Part shown: positions 34,567 to 43,053 of the stretch, piece after piece | Layout of the letters: the number at the start of each line of letters is the position of its first letter | How positions within the stretch are numbered: position 1 is the stretch's first letter | DNA from: a bacterium SCSIO 12844 | Lineage (GTDB): Bacteria; Pseudomonadota; Gammaproteobacteria; Francisellales; Francisellaceae | Direction: 5' to 3' | DNA length: 64,000 nt | Assembly: GCA_024397935.1 (NCBI GenBank) | Contig: CP073743.1 | Location: 620,001-684,000, forward strand | Notes under the pieces: generated by a model | The model's input: only the letters and a program-made list of their open reading frames with translations | Database searches by the model: none | What the model was told of the DNA's origin: nothing | Program-made: the position numbers and the translations under genes

Positions 34567-34740
34567 ATGAAAGCAGTATTATTACGATCAATTATAGCAG
34601 CGGGAAAACCACGTAAAGTTAATGATGTGGTTGATATGAGTCAGGCTGAATATGATTTTCTAGTTACTCGCAAATTGGTTAAGCCATACGAGGAAAAAGT
34701 AGACGATAAAAAAGCAGATAAGAAAAAGAGTAGCAAATAG
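34567..34740 (+). CDS. Small head-completion-like protein
   Basis: 57 residues from ATG 34567 with AAGGGGG upstream; the longer frame from 34498 lies in the capsid gene. KAVLLRSIIAAGKPRKVNDVVDMSQAEYDFLVTRKLVKP is the plan of small proteins that follow capsid genes in many phages; the tail is Lys/Asp-rich. The function is not certain. Confidence 0.6.
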   Translation: MKAVLLRSIIAAGKPRKVNDVVDMSQAEYDFLVTRKLVKPYEEKVDDKKADKKKSSK

Positions 34741-35060
34741 TGGCACAATATCTTGAAAACTTTGATTGCTTATTTAATGACTCTGGTGAGCCTGCAGTTA
34801 TTGTTAGAACGGGTGATAAAATCACAATTAGACATGAGATGGTAGATAATATTCATACACTCGGCCTATCACAATATAAGAACTGTTCAGCGATTGCGTG
34901 GGTTAAGTACGATGATCGAAATAAGATAGTGCGTGATGATGTCATTACATTAACCAAAAGCGCACAAAGTTATCAGGTTGAACATAAATTATTAAGTGGT
35001 TCGGGGTTAGTTAAACTAGTTTTAAGTGATGTGGTAGAAAATGACTATATCGATTTCTGA
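34740..35060 (+). CDS. Probable head-tail joining protein
   Basis: 106 residues beginning at a GTG that overlaps the previous stop. Mostly beta-strand composition and no clear motif; the place between capsid and the minor tail protein suggests a connector. It overlaps the next gene by 20 bases. Confidence 0.5.
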   Translation: MAQYLENFDCLFNDSGEPAVIVRTGDKITIRHEMVDNIHTLGLSQYKNCSAIAWVKYDDRNKIVRDDVITLTKSAQSYQVEHKLLSGSGLVKLVLSDVVENDYIDF

Positions 35061-35544
35061 TCAAGAGGCAATGAGTATTGCTGAGGCGATTAATGATATT
35101 CAGGCAACAGAGAAGCAAATTAAAAATGCCTATCATCAGTCAATTGGTAGAGCTGTTAGACTATCATCAAATCGTGTTGCACATGATATTGCTAATCAAT
35201 TGGGTATCCCGCTTAAACTAATTAGAAAGCGTATTTTTGTTTATAAGACCATTGTTACTAAAGGTTCATGGAAAATCTGGGCTGGTTTAAATGATTTACC
35301 AATTGATAAATTAGGAAGGCCAAAGCGTATTGGATCTGACGTTGTTGTTAAAGGTATTACAGCAAGTAATGCCTATATTACTAAAAACGGTTATGTTCGT
35401 GTAAGAGAATCAGGTCAACGTGCAACAGTTGAGATTGATGAACAGGCAGAGAATCTATTACAAAAGCTATTGCCCTATTACTTTTATCAATACTTTGAAA
35501 AAGAGTTTCGGCAATTATTAAAGTTTAAATATGGGGTTAATTAA
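35041..35544 (+). CDS. Minor tail protein Z-like (GPZ family)
   Basis: 167 residues. An N-terminal helical part (about 5-60) is followed by a beta part with WKIWAGLNDLPIDKLGRPKRIGSDVVVKG, typical of prophage minor tail protein Z. It probably helps join or complete the tail. The next gene starts on its last base. Confidence 0.72.
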   Translation: MTISISDQEAMSIAEAINDIQATEKQIKNAYHQSIGRAVRLSSNRVAHDIANQLGIPLKLIRKRIFVYKTIVTKGSWKIWAGLNDLPIDKLGRPKRIGSDVVVKGITASNAYITKNGYVRVRESGQRATVEIDEQAENLLQKLLPYYFYQYFEKEFRQLLKFKYGVN

Positions 35545-36020
35545 TGCTTAATAACACACGAGAATTAACGGAGTTTATCTTATCAAAATTAAAATATAAG
35601 TTACCGCAAATTAATTGGCAACTATATCCTAATATTCAAGATTTAAAAGGGCTTCAATTACCCATTGGTAATCTAGCATTACAGCAGTTTGACTTTACAC
35701 CGAGAGTGACAACCGATCTAAAAACGGTTGACTGTACATTTAGTATTCGGCTTTTATTTAATGACACATCACTTGCACAATTAAATATTCGTGATGCAGC
35801 ATTGGCAGTTGCAAGCTATTTACATAGAAATTATTTGAGTGAGCAGATTGAATTGATAGAAGTTATATCTAGTAATCAAGACTATTTTACGCCAGAAATT
35901 AATGGTTTTGTTGCTTGGGAGATTTTATTTATTACTCGTTTTTATTGTGGTGATTCTATTTATCAATTAAACGGTATTTCACCTGATGTTGAATTAAATA
36001 TTAACAATAATTTGGTGTAG
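35544..36020 (+). CDS. Probable tail terminator/completion protein
   Basis: 158 residues. The size, position (after Z, before the spike gene V) and alternating strands suggest a Gp37/DUF1834-like tail completion protein; I do not recognise a firm motif. A GGGG ribosome site lies upstream. Confidence 0.5.
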   Translation: MLNNTRELTEFILSKLKYKLPQINWQLYPNIQDLKGLQLPIGNLALQQFDFTPRVTTDLKTVDCTFSIRLLFNDTSLAQLNIRDAALAVASYLHRNYLSEQIELIEVISSNQDYFTPEINGFVAWEILFITRFYCGDSIYQLNGISPDVELNINNNLV

Positions 36021-36022
36021 TG

Positions 36023-36685
36023 ATGGATGTAGTACAGCATTTAGTCGATATGCAAAGACGCTTAAATAATTTAATCAGAATTGGCATTGTGGCTGAAACT
36101 AATGAGACAAGATTACGCATAAAACTAGGTGATAATATTACAGGTTGGCTACCTTGGTTAACTCAACGAACAGGTGATTGTCAAACATGGTGGAAACCAT
36201 CAACAAATGAGCAAGTACTTGTATTAAGCCCTTCAGGAGAACTGAATAATGGCGTTGTACTACCAGCAGTGTATACACAAAATCAACCGAGTTTAAATCC
36301 AAATGAGCAGAAAACTATCTATAAAGACGGTACGACAGTCAGTTATAACTATGAAAAAAGTAAGTTAACAGTTGATTGTGTCGGTGATGTTGACGTAATT
36401 GGTGCTAAGACTTTAAAAGTAACCTTCGATGGTAATATTGATATTAAAACACCACGTCAAGTTAAAGTTGATGCACCTAATACAATCTGTACGGGTAATT
36501 TATTAATACAAGGCAGCTTAACATATATGCAAGGTATGAATGGCTTTAATCAAGATGGCGGAGCAACAGCCATGATTCAAGGTAAAGTACTAGTTTCAGA
36601 TGATGTGGTTGCTAATGGTATCTCGCAAGTTGGACATACGCATATTGGGGATAGTGGGGGGAGGACTTCAAATCCAGTTAAATAA
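36023..36685 (+). CDS. Baseplate spike protein V
   Basis: 220 residues from ATG 36023; a GTG just before overlaps the previous stop. The N-terminal OB-like domain (LIRIGIVAETNETRLRIKLGDNITGWLPWL) is followed by a beta-helix with repeated V-D-x-x-x-D turns, and HTHIGDSGGRTS near the end, the apex motif of gpV spikes. It pierces the host membrane at the tip of a contractile tail. Confidence 0.92.
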   Translation: MDVVQHLVDMQRRLNNLIRIGIVAETNETRLRIKLGDNITGWLPWLTQRTGDCQTWWKPSTNEQVLVLSPSGELNNGVVLPAVYTQNQPSLNPNEQKTIYKDGTTVSYNYEKSKLTVDCVGDVDVIGAKTLKVTFDGNIDIKTPRQVKVDAPNTICTGNLLIQGSLTYMQGMNGFNQDGGATAMIQGKVLVSDDVVANGISQVGHTHIGDSGGRTSNPVK

Positions 36686-36698
36686 AGAGGTTGTGATG

Positions 36699-37004
36699 TT
36701 AGGCAGCACCATGCAATTCAACTTTATAGTGTAGATTTTCACGATTAACAACATCTTGTAAAGCGAGGGTAACAAATGTTTTAGGGTTCATTCCCAATGC
36801 TTTAGCAAAACTAATTGCAAGTTTTACACCAACAGGACGGCGCCCATGCTCAATATCACATAGCTGTTGCTTTGAAATGCCAATTTTTTTAGCAAAATTA
36901 GCTTGTGATATTTCTTCACATTTGCGTAGAGCAAGTAGTGTGTTACCAATGGTTTCTGGTTCATCGATTAGGTTATTTAAATACTTTAATGTGTTAGTAC
37001 TCAT
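36699..37004 (-). CDS. HigA-type antitoxin (XRE)
   Basis: 101 residues with an XRE helix-turn-helix (SQANFAKKIGISKQQLCDIEHGRRPV, about 33-58). It is the second gene of a leftward pair with the toxin upstream (11-base overlap). The pair lies against the direction of the tail genes. Confidence 0.85.
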   Translation of the reverse strand: MSTNTLKYLNNLIDEPETIGNTLLALRKCEEISQANFAKKIGISKQQLCDIEHGRRPVGVKLAISFAKALGMNPKTFVTLALQDVVNRENLHYKVELHGAA

Positions 37005-37284
37005 GTTTATTTACCTCATCAATTTCAATATAGTTTAATTCAACATTACCGTTATCATATTCAGTATAAATTGCTCTGTAAGCTTTATTTAGTCTGATTG
37101 AACGTTGACCAGAACGTTTGCCATGTAATGGCTCATCATGATAACCAGGCGTTTTTCTTACTTCTGTTAGGCCAAAGGTGGTAATATCTCTAACCCATAA
37201 TCTAAGTTTTTTAACAATATGAGATGGTACTTTCTGTAAATCTTTTTTAGCTTGTTTGCTTAAATTTACTTTGTAAGCTTCCAT
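36994..37284 (-). CDS. RelE/HigB-type toxin
   Basis: 96 residues. LSKQAKKDLQKVPSHIVKKL at the start and PLHGKRSGQRSIRLNKAYRAIYTE then IDEVNKHEY at the end are the RelE/HigB family plan. Arg, Tyr and His residues expected at the RNA-cleavage end are present. A perfect operator palindrome is inside its promoter. Confidence 0.85.
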   Translation of the reverse strand: MEAYKVNLSKQAKKDLQKVPSHIVKKLRLWVRDITTFGLTEVRKTPGYHDEPLHGKRSGQRSIRLNKAYRAIYTEYDNGNVELNYIEIDEVNKHEY

Positions 37285-37313
37285 TTCATATTCTCCATCA
37301 TTTGTTATTTCTA

Positions 37314-37342
37314 ATTGTACTCATATTATGAGTATTTGTCAA
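37314..37342 (-). promoter_or_regulatory. Promoter and operator of the second toxin-antitoxin pair
   Basis: On the minus strand TTGACA (37342-37337), 17 bp and TACAAT (37319-37314). Most of the spacer is the perfect palindrome TACTCATATTATGAGTA (37318-37334). Antitoxin bound there would block the polymerase directly. Confidence 0.78.
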
Positions 37343-37362
37343 GAGATTATGAAAACATTATG

Positions 37363-37393
37363 CCCAAACTCCCTATCCCTTTTGCCTTACCAT
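37363..37393 (+). promoter_or_regulatory. Phage activator-type promoter 4 (baseplate/tail genes)
   Basis: CCCAAACTCCCT (37363-37374) with TACCAT at 37388-37393, the same 25-bp offset as at 30921. It lies upstream of the gpW-J-I operon, downstream of the antisense toxin-antitoxin pair, and restarts late transcription there. Confidence 0.6.
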
Positions 37394-37423
37394 ATGGATA
37401 TAAAGGCAAATTAGGTAACATTA

Positions 37424-37759
37424 ATGAAGGGCATAGATCGTTTTAATGGTCAAGTTTTAGATGATATTGATCATGTTAAACAGTCAGTTCGAGATATATT
37501 AACAACACCAGTTGGTTCACGTGTTCAGTTACGTACCTATGGTAGTCGATTATTCGAATATATCGATCGACCTATGAATAATGAAACAATCATACAGATT
37601 ATTCTTGAATCAGCTAAATCAATTGATCAATGGGAGCCAAGGGCTAGATTAACTCGAATATTACCATTTATAAATGATAATGGTCGCCTAAATATCGATG
37701 TTGATTTTACTTATCGTCCTGACGGTAAAGCAAGCCAATTACGAGGGGTAGTGCTATGA
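37424..37759 (+). CDS. Baseplate protein W (gp25-like)
   Basis: 111 residues. SVRDILTTPVGSRVQLRTYGSRLFEYID is the GPW/gp25 hallmark. It is part of the baseplate core of contractile tails. Its end overlaps the J gene by 4 bases. Confidence 0.93.
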   Translation: MKGIDRFNGQVLDDIDHVKQSVRDILTTPVGSRVQLRTYGSRLFEYIDRPMNNETIIQIILESAKSIDQWEPRARLTRILPFINDNGRLNIDVDFTYRPDGKASQLRGVVL

Positions 37760-38604
37760 GTGTGTTTGATTTAGCAAAACTACCATTACCAGATTCAATT
37801 AAATCAGTAGATTATGATGCCAACTTTAATGCACTGCTTGATAAGTTTAAAGAACGTATGCCAGAGTATGATGCTTACCTTGAATCAGACCCAGTCATTA
37901 AAATATTTGAAGCCTGTGCATATCTATTAACATTGAAAGATCAAGAGCGTAATGATCAGATTAAAGCAATACTGATTTCATTTGCACAAAATAAAGATTT
38001 AGACAACCTAGGTGCATTATTAGCGGTTGTACGTGCAGAGAGTGAAGATGATGAGCGTTATCGAATTCGTATTTTAACGGCATTAGAAAAAGCAAGTAGT
38101 GCAGGTTCTGCTCAAGCCTATGAAGCCTTAAGCTTAGAAGCTGATAGTCGTGTTGCAGATGTTAAAGCTTATGATGAAAAAGATAAGCCAGCTAAAGCCT
38201 TTGTCACCATTCAATCCAATGTTTCTGACAATGGTGAAGCCGATAGTGAGTTAATCAATATCGTAACTGCTTATTTAAATCACCAAGATCGAAAGCCACT
38301 AGGCGCTGAAGTCATTGTAAATAGTGTTGAAGCACTAAATTATCAGATTGATGCAATGGTTAAATTTGATCAGTCAGCAGATATTGAAACCGTTAAAATG
38401 CATATGACTAACTCAATTAATGAGCTTGTATCATTTAAACATAAAATCGGTGCTGAAATTGCCTTATCAGAAATCTATGCAAGATTAAATATGGAGGGTG
38501 TATCAGTTGTTGAAGAATTAAATGAGCCAAAAGCAAATATCAAAGCAGGTCAACATCAAGCACCTTACTGTACAAATATTAATATTGTGGAGGTAAGCGA
38601 ATGA
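37756..38604 (+). CDS. Baseplate protein J (gp47-like)
   Basis: 282 residues: YLTLKDQERNDQIKAILISFAQNKDLDNLGALLAVVR (about 57-92) and the DERYRIRILTALEKASSAGS stretch are gpJ/gp47 features. It builds the baseplate wedge. A GAGGGG ribosome site and 4-base overlaps with W and I indicate coupling. Confidence 0.93.
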   Translation: MSVFDLAKLPLPDSIKSVDYDANFNALLDKFKERMPEYDAYLESDPVIKIFEACAYLLTLKDQERNDQIKAILISFAQNKDLDNLGALLAVVRAESEDDERYRIRILTALEKASSAGSAQAYEALSLEADSRVADVKAYDEKDKPAKAFVTIQSNVSDNGEADSELINIVTAYLNHQDRKPLGAEVIVNSVEALNYQIDAMVKFDQSADIETVKMHMTNSINELVSFKHKIGAEIALSEIYARLNMEGVSVVEELNEPKANIKAGQHQAPYCTNINIVEVSE

Positions 38605-39128
38605 ATTTATTGCCACTGAATTCAACTGAGTTAGAAAAAGCAATTGTTGGTGCATTTGAAACTGTATTAAATTCTAAAGACTTACTGATACAGAAATTAT
38701 GGAATGCTGATTGTTGTCCTGATGAGTTTTTACCTTATTTAGCGAGCTTTCTATCTGTTGATTTTAGAGCTTATAACAAGGCAACGAATGAACAAAAACG
38801 TGCCATGATCAAAAGTTCAATTGATATACACAGAAGAAAAGGCACATTAGGCGCGCTAAAGCGTGCATTGGAAACTATAGACTATCAATTATCATTACGT
38901 GAATGGTATGAATATGATGGTGTGCCACATACATTTACTTTAGATGTGGTTGTAGATAAGAATAAGCAAATCAACTCTGATTTAAAGGCAATCAAGCATT
39001 TAATTGATACCAATAAAAATGTACAGAGCAGCTATATTTTTAATCTAGCAAATGATATTGATGGCAAAGTTAAAGCAGGTGGTTTTGTTGCTTCAGTTCA
39101 TCAGTATAACTTAAGGGGAGTTGCTTGA
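38601..39128 (+). CDS. Tail protein I
   Basis: 175 residues. ADCCPDEFLPYLASFLSVDF then KRAMIKSSIDIHRRKGTLGALKRALE are gpI hallmarks. It joins J and W in the baseplate wedge. GGAGG precedes its start and the next gene overlaps its stop. Confidence 0.92.
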   Translation: MNLLPLNSTELEKAIVGAFETVLNSKDLLIQKLWNADCCPDEFLPYLASFLSVDFRAYNKATNEQKRAMIKSSIDIHRRKGTLGALKRALETIDYQLSLREWYEYDGVPHTFTLDVVVDKNKQINSDLKAIKHLIDTNKNVQSSYIFNLANDIDGKVKAGGFVASVHQYNLRGVA

Positions 39129-39622
39129 TGTATGAGATTAAAGTAACGGATGTTGGCAAAGCACTATTAGCACAGGCCCTATTAGACAAAGGTAAAATAA
39201 AGTTTGATGCATTTAAAATTAGCAGTGTTACTGATGATGTTAATCTAAATTCAGTTGTCTATACAGGGATAATCAATAAGATTGAAGTTAGAGAAAATGA
39301 GCTTATTTTTACCTGTGTTGTTCCTGAAAGTGCCAGTGGTTTTTGGCTAAGATCAATTGCTTTATTAGATGATCAAGAACGTGTAATTGCTTATGGTAAT
39401 ATTCCAGAAATATATAAATCTGATGATGATTTATCACCGAGTGTTAGTAACTATACCATCACATTACAAATAGAAAATGCTGATCAAATTAATATTGAAT
39501 TTAATAGTCAGGCTTGTTCAACAGTTGCTAACTATTATCAGTTAGCAAAAAGTGTCATTTGTTTGATGAAAGATCATTCACAACTTGCTTGGGATTATGC
39601 AAAAGAAAAGTACGAAAGTTAA
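39128..39622 (+). CDS. Short tail-fibre/collar N-terminal protein
   Basis: 164 residues from ATG 39128 (AAGGGGAG upstream). ITDVGKALL-like start (KVTDVGKALLAQALLDKGKIKFDAFKIS in parts), then GFWLRSIALLDDQERVIAYGNIPE, is the plan of the phage tail-collar fibre N-terminal domain. The long fibre part normally following is missing, so adhesion may be done by the next gene. Confidence 0.72.
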   Translation: MYEIKVTDVGKALLAQALLDKGKIKFDAFKISSVTDDVNLNSVVYTGIINKIEVRENELIFTCVVPESASGFWLRSIALLDDQERVIAYGNIPEIYKSDDDLSPSVSNYTITLQIENADQINIEFNSQACSTVANYYQLAKSVICLMKDHSQLAWDYAKEKYES

Positions 39623-39635
39623 AAGGGGGTTATAA

Positions 39636-40355
39636 GTGGCAACAATAGATGATGTACTAAAAGCAACAACTGATTTAAATACTGCAGTATCAACAGAATG
39701 TCAGCGCATTGAAGATAAACTTAATGAATTAGAGTTATATAAATCACAGTTATTAGCATCATATAATGCGGAATTAGCTCGATATCAAGAGGATGGATGG
39801 CCACCACACTTTAGGCTGTCACGCAATCAAATCGGTACGGTTACAGAAGGGATACTTGACTATTTTAGTATTGTTGCTGACTGTGATATTACATTTGAAG
39901 TAATTAGAACAATTAGAACTGGTATTGTTTGGGAAGATCGAGATGCGGAAGAACAAGCAATTCTATCAGCAATGGGTAAAGAGGGTATTACACATACATT
40001 ACCTGAGTTTAACATTATTAAAATGACCTGGACTAAAAAATTACCAAAAGAGAATAGTCGATTGTTCTTACAGTCGGTTAACTACCATACATATGTCACT
40101 CACGGTAGTTATGCCAAATTAGTTCAGGGTAATTTACGAGGGAGTTATTTTGAAGGTATTACTAATGAATGGGGATTATGTGGAGGAACTAATCTTTTAA
40201 CTAATGCATCTTATGCGACACCGCATCCATATGCTGAAACAGAAACAGGTGAAGTTCATTTTTGTTTATTAGGTACACTTGCTGGGCGTTTTCCAATTAT
40301 TAGAAGTAAACCCAGATGGGGTTATTTTCCATATTTACAAAGTATTTTAGATTAG
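39636..40355 (+). CDS. Putative tail fibre or receptor-binding protein
   Basis: 239 residues beginning at a GTG with GGGGG upstream. The first about 50 residues are a likely coiled coil; the rest is beta-rich with many aromatic and Gly residues. Position after I and the collar gene, where P2 has H and G, suggests a receptor-binding tip. No motif confirms it. Confidence 0.45.
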   Translation: MATIDDVLKATTDLNTAVSTECQRIEDKLNELELYKSQLLASYNAELARYQEDGWPPHFRLSRNQIGTVTEGILDYFSIVADCDITFEVIRTIRTGIVWEDRDAEEQAILSAMGKEGITHTLPEFNIIKMTWTKKLPKENSRLFLQSVNYHTYVTHGSYAKLVQGNLRGSYFEGITNEWGLCGGTNLLTNASYATPHPYAETETGEVHFCLLGTLAGRFPIIRSKPRWGYFPYLQSILD

Positions 40356-40363
40356 GGGGGTTA

Positions 40364-40795
40364 ATGATGTTAGATGAGCAAAGTTTAATTAAATCAAAAT
40401 TAGCTAAACGAGATGAACTAAGAGATGCAATACATCATTCAGTTGGAGATGCAGAAAGTTTATTTAGTATTGACTCTGATTTATTACAGATAATTACTTA
40501 TTTATTGATTCAGTTAATTGAATCTATGAAATCAGAAACAGCAGAAGATCATATACAAGCGATTATATCGAGATTAGATACAGATGTATTAAATACACTA
40601 GGTTTATTATCTGAAAGCCTAAAAGATAAATCACTTATTTTTCCAATTGATGTTAAACGCAAGTTTAAATCAGAGGAAGATATATTTAATGGCTTAAAAG
40701 ATCGTTATACAAAAACATCGAATCATTTAAGTGATTATTACGATGATACAACACCTATTGTAAATAATGAGGCTGATGATGTTAACAATAGTTAA
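40364..40795 (+). CDS. Hypothetical protein between fibre and spanin genes
   Basis: 143 residues from ATG 40364 (GGGGGG upstream). It is acidic, helical, without signal peptide or membrane segment (the hydrophobic stretch near 40-55 is short). It overlaps the next gene by 17 bases. It might be a fibre chaperone by position, but this is a guess. Confidence 0.5.
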   Translation: MMLDEQSLIKSKLAKRDELRDAIHHSVGDAESLFSIDSDLLQIITYLLIQLIESMKSETAEDHIQAIISRLDTDVLNTLGLLSESLKDKSLIFPIDVKRKFKSEEDIFNGLKDRYTKTSNHLSDYYDDTTPIVNNEADDVNNS

Positions 40796-41102
40796 AGGCG
40801 TGATCTCAAATCTATCAGGCTTTATTTTAGTTTTAATTGTTGTATTTGGTGTTATTCATTTAAACCGCAAATTAAATAAGATGAATGCAATGTGGATGGA
40901 TGCAAATCAAGTGATTGTTAAAAACCAACAACAGCAGATTGAAGTTAATCGAGCTTATAGCAATCAGCTAGATGCATTAACAAGTCATATTAGTGGTCTA
41001 AATGAAAAAGATCGCACACAGTGGATGCAAAGTTATCACCCAGAAATACAAGCCTTATTAAAAACACCACCAGATGGTTTAAAACCACAAGGTGTTATGT
41101 AG
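40779..41102 (+). CDS. Inner-membrane spanin-like (Rz-type) protein
   Basis: 107 residues from ATG 40779 with GAGG upstream. One N-terminal membrane segment (about 9-27) is followed by a helical, Gln-rich periplasmic part, as in i-spanins. The next gene is a small lipoprotein whose GTG shares the last base of its stop, which suits an Rz/Rz1 pair. Confidence 0.6.
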   Translation: MLTIVKGVISNLSGFILVLIVVFGVIHLNRKLNKMNAMWMDANQVIVKNQQQQIEVNRAYSNQLDALTSHISGLNEKDRTQWMQSYHPEIQALLKTPPDGLKPQGVM

Positions 41103-41350
41103 TGATTAAGTGGGGGGGAGTTATTTTAGTAGCTAGTTTACTTAGTGGCTGTGGTTGGTTTATGCCAACAACTCAAGTTTCAGGTCATATCCCGCCATCA
41201 TTAACAACCCCAAGAATCGTACATGGTTGTAGTGAAATACAGACAGAGTTAAAACTAGCAACTTGTTATTTAAAAACATCTGAAGCTTTATATTTAGCAA
41301 ATCAGGATAAAGAAAGTTTAATGAATTTAGAGAAGAAATGGCATAACTAA
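41102..41350 (+). CDS. Rz1-like outer-membrane spanin lipoprotein
   Basis: 82 residues from GTG 41102. The signal ends with LLSGC, putting the lipid-modified Cys at residue 17. The mature part begins with Pro/Thr and contains two further Cys in a CSEIQTELKLATC stretch. With the preceding protein it would fuse the membranes at lysis. The longer frame from 41021 lies within the upstream gene and is rejected. Confidence 0.6.
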   Translation: MIKWGGVILVASLLSGCGWFMPTTQVSGHIPPSLTTPRIVHGCSEIQTELKLATCYLKTSEALYLANQDKESLMNLEKKWHN

Positions 41351-41376
41351 AAATTAAATAGAAATAGGGGGAATAT

Positions 41377-42525
41377 ATGAGTGAATTTTATCATGGTGTG
41401 GAAGTTGTAGAAATCGATGGTGGTGCAAGACCAATACGAACGGTCAAATCAAGTATCATTGGTTTAATTGGTACTGCACCTGATGCTGATGGGAATGCAT
41501 TTCCGTTGAATACACCAGTATTAATTGCAGGTAGTCGATTAGATGCAGTAAAGTTAGGTTCAATTGGTACATTGCCTGATGCTATTGATGGTATATTTGA
41601 CCAGATTGGTGCAATGGCCGTTGTGATTCGAGTAGAGCATAGTGATGATAATGCACAGATGCTATCAAATATCCAAGGTGGTGTTGATGTTGACACAGGT
41701 AAGCGTATGGGCGTGCAGGCATTTTTGGATGCTGGTTCAAAGCTTGGTTTAACCCCAAGGATATTAATTGCACCTGAGTTTTCAAATGAAGTCGGTATTG
41801 TTCAAGAAATGCTAAGTATTGCTGATCGATTAAAAGCAATTATTATTGCTGAAGCACCAAGCACAACAGATCAGGCAGCTATTGCTTATCAAAATAGTTT
41901 TGGTTCAGCGCGTGTTTATGTTGTTGATCCTAAAGTTCTAGTGCTTAAAGATGGCTTGGAAGTTGCTAAAGCATCATCGCCAAGGGTTGCAGGTTTAATT
42001 GCGCGTATTGATAAGCACTATGGTTGGCATTATTCACCATCCAACCATGAAATTTATGGTGTGGTTGGTACTGAAAGACCAATTGATTTTGAGCTTAATG
42101 GCAAGTGTAGAGCAAATTATTTGAATGCTAATAAAGTAGCAACGATTATTAATCAAAATGGCTTTAGGCTTTGGGGTAATCTAACTTGTTCTAATGACCC
42201 TAAGTGGCAATTTCTTTCAGTTAGGCGTACAGCTGATATGTTAAATGAATCACTGTTATATGCACATCAATGGGCAGTTGATCGAGGGATTACTAAGACA
42301 TTTGTCGATGATATTGTCATGAGTGTTAATAGTTACATGCGTTCATTAGTTGCACAAGGGCGTATTTTAGGTGGCAAGTGTTGGGCAGACCCAGAATTAA
42401 ATAATGAAAATGAAATTGCAAATGGTCATGTGACATTTAGTTTTGATTTCAGCCCTGTATACCCAGCCCAGCATATTACATTTAATAGTCATTTAGTGAA
42501 CGATTATATTTCAGAAATATTTTAA
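41377..42525 (+). CDS. Contractile tail sheath protein
   Basis: 382 residues. SSIIGLIGTAPDAD at the start, ALIARIDKHYGWHYSPSN-like and ELNGKCRANYLNANKVATIINQNGFRLWGNLT (middle to end) are P2 FI-type sheath features. It forms the contractile tube around the tail core. GGGGG lies upstream. Confidence 0.94.
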   Translation: MSEFYHGVEVVEIDGGARPIRTVKSSIIGLIGTAPDADGNAFPLNTPVLIAGSRLDAVKLGSIGTLPDAIDGIFDQIGAMAVVIRVEHSDDNAQMLSNIQGGVDVDTGKRMGVQAFLDAGSKLGLTPRILIAPEFSNEVGIVQEMLSIADRLKAIIIAEAPSTTDQAAIAYQNSFGSARVYVVDPKVLVLKDGLEVAKASSPRVAGLIARIDKHYGWHYSPSNHEIYGVVGTERPIDFELNGKCRANYLNANKVATIINQNGFRLWGNLTCSNDPKWQFLSVRRTADMLNESLLYAHQWAVDRGITKTFVDDIVMSVNSYMRSLVAQGRILGGKCWADPELNNENEIANGHVTFSFDFSPVYPAQHITFNSHLVNDYISEIF

Positions 42526-42535
42526 GGGGGAAATT

Positions 42536-43033
42536 ATGTTTAACAATTTGCTTGAGAATTTTGGTGTTTATGTCGATGGTGTTGCCTATCTTGGATTAGC
42601 CAGTGAAATTCAATTGCCAAAGATATCTGTCAAGACAGAAGAGTGGACGGCTGCAGGTATGTCGGGTACGGTTGATATTGATACGGGTAAAGTTGAAAAG
42701 ATGGAAGCCGTAATTAAGCTTAAAGGCATTCAAACGGATCCAGTTAAAGCTATTGGTAATACAGAAGCACCATTGATTATTCGTGGCAGTTTAAGAAACA
42801 AAGATGGTGAAAGCAAAAAACTTATCATTGAAATGCGTGGACTGCTTAAAGAATATGATACAGGTACGATTAATGCTGAATCTTTAGGTGAAACGAGTAT
42901 TACTCTATCACTAAGTTACTATCGTTTGAATGTTGATAATGAAGACTTAATCGAAGTCGATCCAATTAATAATGTTCGTAGTATTTCAGGTGAGAATTCA
43001 CTTGAAAGTGTTTTAGCCAATATATCAAATTAA
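42536..43033 (+). CDS. Major tail tube protein
   Basis: 165 residues: GLASEIQLPKISVKTEEWTAAGMSGTVDIDTGKVEKME is the FII-type tube hallmark. It builds the inner tube and follows the sheath gene by 10 bp, with AAGGGGG as ribosome site. Confidence 0.94.
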   Translation: MFNNLLENFGVYVDGVAYLGLASEIQLPKISVKTEEWTAAGMSGTVDIDTGKVEKMEAVIKLKGIQTDPVKAIGNTEAPLIIRGSLRNKDGESKKLIIEMRGLLKEYDTGTINAESLGETSITLSLSYYRLNVDNEDLIEVDPINNVRSISGENSLESVLANISN

Positions 43034-43053
43034 TATTTCGAAGAGGGGGTAAT

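Noticed and set aside
41391-41839. Minus-strand frames inside the tail sheath gene
   Set aside because: Shadows of a well-supported gene; no start signals.
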